Below are positions 25,483 to 32,679 of a stretch of 64,000 nucleotides of DNA, one piece after another. The notes under the pieces are model-generated. The model saw nothing but the letters and a program-made list of their open reading frames with translations, had not been told where the DNA came from and did not search any database. Both the position numbers and the translations under genes were made by a program. Every line of letters begins with the position of its first letter. Positions within the stretch are counted from its first letter, which is position 1. The stretch is taken from positions 1 to 64,000 of the forward strand of contig NZ_FPKR01000005.1 of NCBI RefSeq assembly GCF_900119825.1. The letters run 5' to 3'. Source of the DNA: Chitinimonas taiwanensis DSM 18899 (GTDB taxonomy: Bacteria; Pseudomonadota; Gammaproteobacteria; Burkholderiales; Chitinimonadaceae).

Positions 25483-26208
25483 ATGAATTCAAATGAAGAT
25501 AAGCCCGTCAGCCCTTCCGCCCGCCCATCTTTATATAAGCCGGATAGCACCACTTCTTTCAGCATCCTGGATGCCGCCACGGTGCAGGGGAAACCCAAGC
25601 GCGCCAAGCCCGTTGCTGCCGAAGCGGCGGCGCCGACACCCGCTTCGCGCCGCCGCTGGCCCTGGGCAATGGCCGCGGGTTTGCTGCTAGCCGGCGTGGG
25701 CGCCATCGCCCTGTCAGCGCGTGAAGAATCCGAGGAGGCAGCCCCGGCTGCTGTCGCAGTGAAACCCACCAGCCCGGCCGCCAAGCCCGAAGCCGCGCCA
25801 GGCGCAGCCGTTGCCGAAGAAAAGATCGAGGCTGTTGCCAAGGCCGATGCACCACGCCCGGCCTTGGTTGAGCAGCTTGAGGCGCCGAGCGAGAAGGAAT
25901 TCACCCCGACGGGGGCCGATCCACTCAGCATTCTGGAAGCTGACCACAGCAAGCTGGACGAAACTGCCAGCAAACCAGCGCCCGCCAAAAAAGCTGCCGC
26001 CGCACCAGCCAAGCCAGCGACCGAACCGGCCAAGAAGCCCGCACCAGCCGCCAAGGTTGCCAGCAGCAAGGCCGCGCCGCCCAGTAAGCCGGAAGCCGTC
26101 AAGCCGCATCGCGATGGCGATATCGACTTCATGGAAGCGGTATTGAGCCGGCTGCCTAAACCCGAACCGCGCAGCGAAACGACGACCGAGCCGACCAAGG
26201 CCGAGTAA
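25483..26208 (+). CDS. Single-pass, Ala/Pro/Lys-rich membrane protein of unknown function
   Basis: The 241-residue product has a polar N-terminus, a Lys-Arg patch, one membrane helix at about 61-79 and then a long low-complexity tail rich in Ala, Pro, Lys and Glu. A short conserved-looking end contains D-I-D-F-M-E-A-V-L. That is the look of a periplasm-spanning or cell-wall-associated protein. It is the only plus-strand gene in this part of the window. It starts 150 bases from tagX (divergent) and ends two bases before the nucleotidyltransferase stop (convergent). Real coding is supported by strong third-position GC bias; function is unknown. Confidence 0.6.
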   Translation: MNSNEDKPVSPSARPSLYKPDSTTSFSILDAATVQGKPKRAKPVAAEAAAPTPASRRRWPWAMAAGLLLAGVGAIALSAREESEEAAPAAVAVKPTSPAAKPEAAPGAAVAEEKIEAVAKADAPRPALVEQLEAPSEKEFTPTGADPLSILEADHSKLDETASKPAPAKKAAAAPAKPATEPAKKPAPAAKVASSKAAPPSKPEAVKPHRDGDIDFMEAVLSRLPKPEPRSETTTEPTKAE

Positions 26209-26210
26209 GT

Positions 26211-27317
26211 TCAGCCCGGCCGATTCCCGGCCGGAGCCTTATCGGACAGATAGGGCTTGATCGCCTTGCGCAGCAGATGCGGAATCAGCAAGTGCATGGG
26301 CATGCGCAGCCAGTGGCCACGCACATACAGACAGAAGCGCGCCCAGCCATCCTGCCAATCCTGCACCAAGGGATGAATCGGCCGGATGGAACGCAGAAAG
26401 AGTGCATCCATCAAAGGCAGCAGCAGTCTGGGCGGCGCCGCTTCACGCAGGCTCTGCTCGATCAACGCCTGCGGCATGGGCGTCTGCCATAGCCATTGAC
26501 AGTAGCGCAGTGCATAGAACAAGGGGCGCTGCAGCTGCTGCTCGCGCGCCCTGTCTAGCAAAACCGGGTAGAAGTCAGCCTGCGTAGCAAAATGGCGCAA
26601 TAGTTGATCGAGATCGTACAAATCGCGCAGCCCCTTATCCCACTCGCTCTCGTGGAACAGATGGCAGGCGCTGTGCAGGACCATATCGTGCGGCGCCAGC
26701 ATGCGCACATAGTCCTGCCCTGGCACCGGCACGGCTTGGCCATGCAGCTTGGCCGGGTCGGGGTGAAATCGGGCGGTAGGCGGCAGGATGGTGTGATGAA
26801 TATCCAGCACGCTTTGCCGCTTCTGATGCATCAGCGCCGGTAGCTCATGCATCCATTCACGGTAGTAGCGCTCATCATAGGCATCATGGTGAGACCCTAT
26901 CCAGCCATGCCAGTACAGACAAGCTTCAACCTCATCCAGCCTAGACCTGGGCACCAGGATATCGATATCGCCAAATAGCCGCCCACGCCCTGCCGGCAGG
27001 TCCGCCAAGGCATAGGCTGAACCCTTGAGCAACACAATCGGCACATCGAGCGGCTTGAGTGCGCGTTCCAAACGTGAGACTTCCCAAGCGACGGCACGCC
27101 GATTGGCCTGACATTGAATCTGTGCCGCCTGCAGCCTAGCTTGAACCGGCATGGGCACGTTACCCAGCAGCTTGGCTGCTTCCAAGCGCTCAGCCAGACT
27201 GGCAGTCAGTAAGCCGGTATCCGCCACCCGTAAAACCCTATCCCAGTCGGCAAGCTGAAAATCACGCACGCTGCTTGGGTCCAGCAGGGCTTGGCAAAGC
27301 TGTTCCAGTACCTTCAT
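26211..27317 (-). CDS. Nucleotidyltransferase-family protein of the HprK-related cluster
   Basis: The start at 27317 gives an ATGA overlap with the HprK-related gene. The 368-residue protein carries a nucleotidyltransferase fold (PF14907-like): V-L-L-K-G-S-A-Y near 97-104 and G-D-I-D-I-L-V with the metal-binding Asp pair near 117-123. Later come D-I-H-H and a helical C-terminal half. Similar proteins accompany HprK-related kinase A and a PqqD-like protein in polysaccharide or exosortase-type loci. Substrate and product are unknown; modification of a protein or of a small molecule are both possible. Confidence 0.75.
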   Translation of the reverse strand: MKVLEQLCQALLDPSSVRDFQLADWDRVLRVADTGLLTASLAERLEAAKLLGNVPMPVQARLQAAQIQCQANRRAVAWEVSRLERALKPLDVPIVLLKGSAYALADLPAGRGRLFGDIDILVPRSRLDEVEACLYWHGWIGSHHDAYDERYYREWMHELPALMHQKRQSVLDIHHTILPPTARFHPDPAKLHGQAVPVPGQDYVRMLAPHDMVLHSACHLFHESEWDKGLRDLYDLDQLLRHFATQADFYPVLLDRAREQQLQRPLFYALRYCQWLWQTPMPQALIEQSLREAAPPRLLLPLMDALFLRSIRPIHPLVQDWQDGWARFCLYVRGHWLRMPMHLLIPHLLRKAIKPYLSDKAPAGNRPG

Positions 27318-28255
27318 ACCGGGGCGGCCTCGTGCTGAAGCTGCGTATGTGGCTGGCTGGCCAGTTGCTCGAAGTAGGCGATGGCCTGCGGCAGATCGCT
27401 GTACTCGAACTCGAAAGCCTGAGCACTTTGCGCCCAATTCAGCAAGGTGCTAAAGCCATCCTGGCCGTGCAGGCTGTAGTTGAACGCCTGCTCAGCTAGG
27501 CGCATCAGCAACTGCGGCACCGACACGGTCTGGGTATTTAGCGCAGCACCCGCCCGGTAGCGCGGAAAAGCCACCCAGGCCAGCCGCGCACACTCCTGCT
27601 GGCGCACGATGCTATCGCTGGGTGGCTTGGCATGCGCGACCGAACCCTTGCTGGTATCCATCACGGTTGGGGTGAAAATTGCGCCCGGAGCCAGCTGCTT
27701 GATCACCTCGATCGAGGCATTCTTCAAGCTGACCGGGCGCGGCAATGCCTGGATCAGGCCGTCTGCCGGACGAATCAGCGTCAGCTCGTCAGACAATAGA
27801 CGCCAGCCGCCGCCATAGACCAAGCCTGCGCACAATGTGCTCTTCCCGGCACCGCTATGGCCTGGCAGAACGAGGGCGCGGCCGTTTTTTTCCAGTACCG
27901 CGGCATGCAGAATCAGGTATTGGTTCGCGTGCTGACTCACACACCAGTTCAGCCCCCACTCGAACATGGCATAAGCCTGCTGCTGTGGCAGCGGCAAGAA
28001 GGGCTGACGTACATCCGCGTGAAATTGAACCTGAGGTGAAATCCAGCGCCGTAGTCTTGGCGCAGCGAGGCGCAGATGAAAATCGGCGTAGTCGGCATCC
28101 GCCAAGGGATAGTCGGCATAGGCCAGCGCCAAGCCATCGGCCACCTTGGCCAGCACCGATTGGATGCGGCAGATAAACGGACCGCTATGTAGATAAAGCC
28201 CATCATCGCTCAGACGGCGACGCAATTCGCGGGAAGATAGATCGGCGACAATCAT
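27314..28255 (-). CDS. HprK-related kinase A
   Basis: The kinase domain resembles the C-terminal half of HPr kinase/phosphorylase. The P-loop G-H-S-G-A-G-K-S-T is about residues 132-140, followed by L-L-S-D-E-L-T-L-I. The N-terminal part is unlike HPr kinase. An ATG at 28255 with AGGTGA upstream is chosen; a GTG at 28267 is the alternative. HprK-related kinases of this class occur with a PqqD-like protein and a nucleotidyltransferase (remembered as the HPr-rel-A system). HPr itself is not the expected substrate. The target could be the Tat-signal protein at the head of the cluster (inference only). Confidence 0.8.
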   Translation of the reverse strand: MIVADLSSRELRRRLSDDGLYLHSGPFICRIQSVLAKVADGLALAYADYPLADADYADFHLRLAAPRLRRWISPQVQFHADVRQPFLPLPQQQAYAMFEWGLNWCVSQHANQYLILHAAVLEKNGRALVLPGHSGAGKSTLCAGLVYGGGWRLLSDELTLIRPADGLIQALPRPVSLKNASIEVIKQLAPGAIFTPTVMDTSKGSVAHAKPPSDSIVRQQECARLAWVAFPRYRAGAALNTQTVSVPQLLMRLAEQAFNYSLHGQDGFSTLLNWAQSAQAFEFEYSDLPQAIAYFEQLASQPHTQLQHEAAPV

Positions 28256-28328
28256 ATTGGATGTCACCTGGATGAGAGGCAGCAGAACCAGCCGCCACAG
28301 CGTTGGGCACGGCGCTTGGCCGCCAAGC

Positions 28329-28628
28329 TCAGCAACATTCGATCAGTCCAAGGCCATACAGGTCGGATAAGAGACTGCTCACCTGCTCAAGCAGATTTGC
28401 ATCGACAAGCAAATCCAGCTCATGCGCGAGCGCCACGGAGAGCTCGTGGCTACTGCGCGGCTCAACACTGAGCTGCGCCAGCAACAAACCGGCGAACGCA
28501 TCCAAGACAAAGGTGTCCGCCGCCCCGGCATGAAACACCAAGCACTCTTCACCAAAATGACGGATTAGTAGCGGAAAAGCGGCCAGAGAGAACCAGCCGG
28601 GCTCGGCAGGCAACTGCGCGTGTATCAA
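28329..28628 (-). CDS. PqqD-like small protein of the HprK-related cluster
   Basis: This 99-residue acidic protein has the PqqD-like winged-helix pattern: a hydrophobic strand with V-F-H-A-G near 30-34, D-A-F-A-G-L-L-L, then a helix with the SSHELSVALAHEL stretch and L-L-x-D-L-Y-G-L-G-L-I. PqqD proteins bind and present peptides to modifying enzymes in PQQ and RiPP pathways (established). The start is a TTG with GGGGG upstream; no ATG is in frame nearby. It lies between the Tat-signal protein and the kinase, on the same strand. Confidence 0.7.
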   Translation of the reverse strand: MIHAQLPAEPGWFSLAAFPLLIRHFGEECLVFHAGAADTFVLDAFAGLLLAQLSVEPRSSHELSVALAHELDLLVDANLLEQVSSLLSDLYGLGLIECC

Positions 28629-28664
28629 TACTGCCCCCCGTGCCCAGGCGCGGCGGCAGGCAGC

Positions 28665-29237
28665 CTAGTGATAAGTTTCTTCGAAGAACTTCTTGGCATC
28701 CGCTTCGTACATCTTCTTTCCGGTCGAGGTAAGAAAATAACCCTGATTGGAAATATCGTTCCAGATTTTGATGACGTCAGAGGCTTTGAGGGAATAGTCG
28801 GCAAAGCTGCTCACACCATTCAGCAAACAAGCAATTGCGTGGAAAGCAAAGCTACCGGGCTTATTGGTCAACACCCAGAGCATGGACTGTGTACCGTAAT
28901 TGTACTTGGCCTTGCTGGTAAACACGTTGTGGAACTTGGTACTTGGCGTATAGGGAGATGGCCAGTTTGAGTGAGTCTTCCAGTACCCTGGGCTTAGGCC
29001 ACCGCAGCCGGCGCTCACGCCAGGTTGCGGCGAGGCATTTCCGGACATGAAGCCAGACGGTGCGCATTGGCGGGCGGCACCCATGACAGGGCGACTGGCC
29101 AGCGACATCAATACCGGCGCAGCCGCCGCACCACGAATAAGCCGGCGCCGCGCGGCAGCATGTACATCCGGCCCCGTGTCCTGCACGGCGCTCTCGGTAC
29201 TTTCTTGCTGCTTGCTGTCGTTTTGCGAATCACTCAT
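28665..29237 (-). CDS. Tat-signal protein with S-P-G-Y-W-K-T-H motif, possible substrate of the HprK-related system
   Basis: The start is set at the ATG at 29237 behind GGGG. The 190-residue protein has a twin-arginine signal (R-R-R at 30-32 followed by an Ala-rich hydrophobic stretch to about 55). Cysteines at about 58 and 78 and the motif G-L-S-P-G-Y-W-K-T-H at 80-89 follow; the rest is Tyr, Asn and Lys rich and carries no known enzymatic motif. It would be exported folded. As first gene of the four-gene cluster it is the obvious candidate client of the PqqD-like, kinase and transferase trio. I do not know a named function. Confidence 0.6.
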   Translation of the reverse strand: MSDSQNDSKQQESTESAVQDTGPDVHAAARRRLIRGAAAAPVLMSLASRPVMGAARQCAPSGFMSGNASPQPGVSAGCGGLSPGYWKTHSNWPSPYTPSTKFHNVFTSKAKYNYGTQSMLWVLTNKPGSFAFHAIACLLNGVSSFADYSLKASDVIKIWNDISNQGYFLTSTGKKMYEADAKKFFEETYH

Positions 29238-29460
29238 AGATACCCCACACCCCGATAATATTGGCGGATCGTTACGCCTGAATGCCTTGTGTCTGCACGC
29301 CAAACAGTGCGTCACCGGATAAGGTACGCAGTCTGCTTTGCCTTCAAAGCAAGATACACACCAAAAGCATAAATCCCATTAATAATCATGACCCTATAAG
29401 CATCTCGCGCTCCAGCACTCACAAATTCAGTCAACGCTGTAAAAAAAACCGACATCTCAT

Positions 29461-30261
29461 CTAGGGTTGGGTCTGCGCGTCGCGCAACAGCTGCTGAATA
29501 TAGCGCGCCGGAATGGCAAAACTGATGCCCGAAGGCTGGCTCAATACCGCCTCCTTGCTGCCTTTCACAAACACCATATTCAGCACCCCAATCACCTGGC
29601 CCGTGTCCAAACTGAATAGGGGCCCACCACTATTGCCCGGGTAGGCAGTCGCATCGAGCTGGTAGACCTCGAAGGTGCCGCTGCGCAAGCGCAGAATCTG
29701 CCGCTCGTTGAGCTGGCGCGAGTTAGCCCCCGGCAGGGCGATCGGCGTAATCGCCGAAATAATGCCGCGATGCGTAACCGGCGTCAGTCCCAGTAGCGTA
29801 CCGATGGGAAAACCGACGAAACCCACGCCCTCCCCCTCGCGCACTGGCTGCGCATCTGGCTGCAAAGGCAGGGTCGTGATCGCCTCCCCTTCCAGACGCA
29901 GCAAGGCCAGGTCATACGCGGGTTCACGTCTTTGCACCGATACCTTGCTCAAGCGCGGCGCGGCCGTACCGGCCCCCAGCTGCACGACCAAGTACTCGCC
30001 TTCACGGCTGTTGAGCAGCTCAGGCACCACATGTGAATTGGTGACGATCTGGCGCCCATCACCCACCGCGAAGCCCGTGCCACGCAGCAGAAAGGGCGGG
30101 CTGCGATTGGCCTGAAAGGTGCCAACAGCCACCACGGCTGGCTTGATCTGGCTGATACGCTCGGGAAGATCAAGTGCAGCCCGGCTAGGCAAGGCGCATA
30201 CGGCCAGCGACACGGCCAGCATGAGCCCGCCTATCGGCCACTTCCAGCACGCTGCCCACAT
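29461..30261 (-). CDS. Trypsin-like (S1C, DegP-type) periplasmic serine protease without PDZ
   Basis: The start at 30261 has AAGGAG eight bases before; the frame extends to 30297. A signal peptide (1-28, cut after A-x-A) precedes the chymotrypsin-fold domain with the complete triad: H77 in T-N-S-H-V-V, D117 in Y-D-L-A-L-L and S211 in P-G-N-S-G-G-P. No PDZ domain follows (266 aa). Proteases of this kind occur near exopolysaccharide and exosortase genes. Its role here may be surface-protein processing, but that is inference. It is the last gene of the minus-strand EPS group, 42 bases after the epimerase. Confidence 0.8.
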   Translation of the reverse strand: MWAACWKWPIGGLMLAVSLAVCALPSRAALDLPERISQIKPAVVAVGTFQANRSPPFLLRGTGFAVGDGRQIVTNSHVVPELLNSREGEYLVVQLGAGTAAPRLSKVSVQRREPAYDLALLRLEGEAITTLPLQPDAQPVREGEGVGFVGFPIGTLLGLTPVTHRGIISAITPIALPGANSRQLNERQILRLRSGTFEVYQLDATAYPGNSGGPLFSLDTGQVIGVLNMVFVKGSKEAVLSQPSGISFAIPARYIQQLLRDAQTQP

Positions 30262-30303
30262 ACTCACGCTCCTTCGCGCATGAACCGGTCGCCCCAACAG
30301 CGA

Positions 30304-31344
30304 CTAGCGGGTGAATTGCTGCACATACCAGGGCATGGCCACCCGGATGCCCTCAGCCAGACGATGGCTGGGTTGGTAGCCGAGCAGCTGCTGCGCCTTG
30401 CCGATATCGGCTTGCGAGTGACGCACATCACCGGCTCGGAAATCGCCATAGGCGGCCTTGGCCGCGGCGATCTGCGGATGAGTGAGCGCCAGTTCCTCGC
30501 GCAGCTGCACAAACAACGTATTCAGCGTAGTGCGATCATTGACCGCCACGTTGTACACCTGATTGATGGCATCCGGGTTCTGCGTGGTCGCCGCCAGTAA
30601 ATTCGCCTGCACAGCATTGTCGACAAAGCAGAAATCCCGACTGGTTTCGCCGTCGCCATTGATGGTGACGGTTTCGCCCAGCAGCAGCGCGCGTGTCCAG
30701 CGCGGTATCACCGCGGCGTAGGCACCTTCCGGATCCTGACGCGGACCGAAGACATTGAAGTAGCGCAGCCCGATCGAGGCAAAGCCATAGCAGCGGCCGA
30801 ACACATCGGCATACAACTCATTCACCAGCTTGGTAACCGCATAGGGCGATAGCGGCTTACCTATGGTGTGCTCCTGCTTGGGTAGACCGGGGTGGTCGCC
30901 ATAGGTGGAGCTGGACGCCGCGTACACGAAGCGACGCACGCCCGCATCGCGCGCGGCCACCAGCATATTCAGGAAGCCATCGATATTGGCAGCATTGGTG
31001 GCTTGCGGATTCGCTAGCGAACGCGGTACCGAACCGAGCGCCGCCTGGTGCAGCACGTAATCAACGCCCGCACAGGCGGTATGGCAAGCCGCCGGATCGC
31101 AGATATCGGCTTCCAGCAAGCGAAAGCGTGCCCATTGCTCGGCCGTTACGCTTGCCTGTACCTGCTGCAGGTTGCGCCGATGGCCGGTGGCGAAATTATC
31201 CAGCCCGACCACCTGCTGGTCGTAGCGCAGCAAGGTCTCCAATAGATGCGAGCCGATAAAGCCGGCGCAGCCCGTCACCAGCCAGCGTGAGGGTGCAGCC
31301 CGCAGGCGCGCTCCGATCAGGTCCAGGGTGGGATTGCCGCTCAT
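30304..31344 (-). CDS. UDP-N-acetylhexosamine (or UDP-hexose) 4-epimerase, WbpP/TviC type
   Basis: Extended short-chain dehydrogenase with G-C-A-G-F-I-G-S (NAD binding, residues ~25-32), the catalytic S-S-S-T-Y-G and Y-A-V-T-K pair, and R-Y-F-N-V-F-G-P-R. Length (346 aa) and an N-terminal extension before the Rossmann motif fit the WbpP/TviC branch that interconverts UDP-GlcNAc and UDP-GalNAc or the corresponding uronic acids. The start overlaps the dehydrogenase stop (ATGA). With that enzyme it makes a nucleotide-activated uronic acid precursor for the polysaccharide. Substrate is not decided by the sequence alone. Confidence 0.85.
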   Translation of the reverse strand: MSGNPTLDLIGARLRAAPSRWLVTGCAGFIGSHLLETLLRYDQQVVGLDNFATGHRRNLQQVQASVTAEQWARFRLLEADICDPAACHTACAGVDYVLHQAALGSVPRSLANPQATNAANIDGFLNMLVAARDAGVRRFVYAASSSTYGDHPGLPKQEHTIGKPLSPYAVTKLVNELYADVFGRCYGFASIGLRYFNVFGPRQDPEGAYAAVIPRWTRALLLGETVTINGDGETSRDFCFVDNAVQANLLAATTQNPDAINQVYNVAVNDRTTLNTLFVQLREELALTHPQIAAAKAAYGDFRAGDVRHSQADIGKAQQLLGYQPSHRLAEGIRVAMPWYVQQFTR

Positions 31345-32621
31345 AGACGCCACACCGTGACGCCACGCGCCTGCAAGGCTTGCGGGTCAAACTGGCTTTT
31401 CACATCAGTCAGCACGCCGCGCGCCTGCAGCTTGCCCAGGTAGTCATCCAAGGAACGCGCCTTGAATTCGCGGTGCGCAACGGCAGCCACCAGCGCTGCC
31501 GCAGCGGGCAGGTCGTCCCAGGCGGTCAGGGGCACACCGTACTCATGCACAGCCTCGTCCGAGTCCGCCACCGGGTCATGGACCAGTACCTGCGCACCGT
31601 AGGATTGCAGCTCGCGGATCACGTCGATCACGCGCGAGTTGCGCAGATCGGGGCAGTCTTCCTTGAAGGTCAGACCGAGCACGATGATGGGTGCATCCTT
31701 GATCTGCCACCCATTGCGCACCAGATGCTTGATAGTCTGCTCGGCAATGAACTTACCCATGCCGTCATTGATACGACGCCCGGCCGTGATCACCTCCGGG
31801 TGGTAGCCGAGCATCTCGGCCTTGTGGGTCAGGTAGTAAGGATCAACCCCGATGCAGTGACCACCGACCAAGCCGGGACGGAAGGGTAGGAAATTCCACT
31901 TGCTGCCCGCTGCCTGCAGTACTTCCAGGGTGTCGATACCCACCTTGTCGAAGATGATGGCCAGCTCGTTCATCAAGGCGATATTCAGATCGCGCTGGGT
32001 GTTCTCGATGACCTTGGCAGCCTCGGCCACCTTGATGCTGGACGCGCGATACACACCGGCCGTCACCACGGCCGCATAGGTTTGCGCCACACGTTCAAGC
32101 GTCTCCGGGCTATCGCCGGACACCACCTTGACGATCTTGGTCAGGGTTCTTTCCTTGTCGCCCGGATTGATGCGCTCAGGCGAATAGCCAACAAAGAAAT
32201 CCTGCTTCCACTTCAGGCCCGAATGCTGCTCGATAATGGGAATGCAGACTTCCTCGGTAGCGCCCGGATAGACGGTGGACTCAAAAACAACCGTGGCGCC
32301 GCGGCGCAAATGCTTGCCGACGGCTTCGGACGCACCGATCAAAGGACGAAAATCGGGCTGGTGCGCCTCATCCACCGGCGTCGGTACAGCCACGATGATG
32401 AAATCGGCCTCGGCCAGCACGGCCGGATTCGCGCTGACTTGCAGCTGCGTGGCGGCCCGCAGATCCGCGCTGCTGACCTCGCCGGTCGGATCGATGAACT
32501 GCTGGTATTGCTCGATCTTCCGGGTCGACAGGTCAAAGCCTATCGTTGGCATCTTCTTGCCGAATTCAACCGCCAGCGGCAAACCCACATAGCCCAAACC
32601 CACCACAGCAACGGTAGTCAT
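31341..32621 (-). CDS. UDP-N-acetylhexosamine 6-dehydrogenase (TviB/WbpO type)
   Basis: Three-domain nucleotide-sugar dehydrogenase. It has the Rossmann motif [10 protein letters not shown] near residues 6-15, a V-P-T-P-V-D segment, E-S-T-V-Y-P-G, and the catalytic Cys in G-G-H-C-I-G-V-D-P (C256). The C-terminal half has [14 protein letters not shown]. It forms a uronic acid by two NAD-dependent oxidations. The start is set at the ATG at 32621, because the Rossmann motif lies right behind it; an ATG at 32657 would add 12 residues. It is coupled to the epimerase by a four-base overlap. Confidence 0.88.
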   Translation of the reverse strand: MTTVAVVGLGYVGLPLAVEFGKKMPTIGFDLSTRKIEQYQQFIDPTGEVSSADLRAATQLQVSANPAVLAEADFIIVAVPTPVDEAHQPDFRPLIGASEAVGKHLRRGATVVFESTVYPGATEEVCIPIIEQHSGLKWKQDFFVGYSPERINPGDKERTLTKIVKVVSGDSPETLERVAQTYAAVVTAGVYRASSIKVAEAAKVIENTQRDLNIALMNELAIIFDKVGIDTLEVLQAAGSKWNFLPFRPGLVGGHCIGVDPYYLTHKAEMLGYHPEVITAGRRINDGMGKFIAEQTIKHLVRNGWQIKDAPIIVLGLTFKEDCPDLRNSRVIDVIRELQSYGAQVLVHDPVADSDEAVHEYGVPLTAWDDLPAAAALVAAVAHREFKARSLDDYLGKLQARGVLTDVKSQFDPQALQARGVTVWRL

Positions 32622-32679
32622 GAAACCCTCATCCTTTTGATCTGTTTGATATGTCATCGCGCTGCACCCTGGATGGTGC

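Noticed and set aside
28329-28628. PqqD-like protein as part of PQQ synthesis for the sugar dehydrogenase at 57784
   Set aside because: No pqqA, B, C or E is near; its neighbours are the HprK-related kinase and nucleotidyltransferase.
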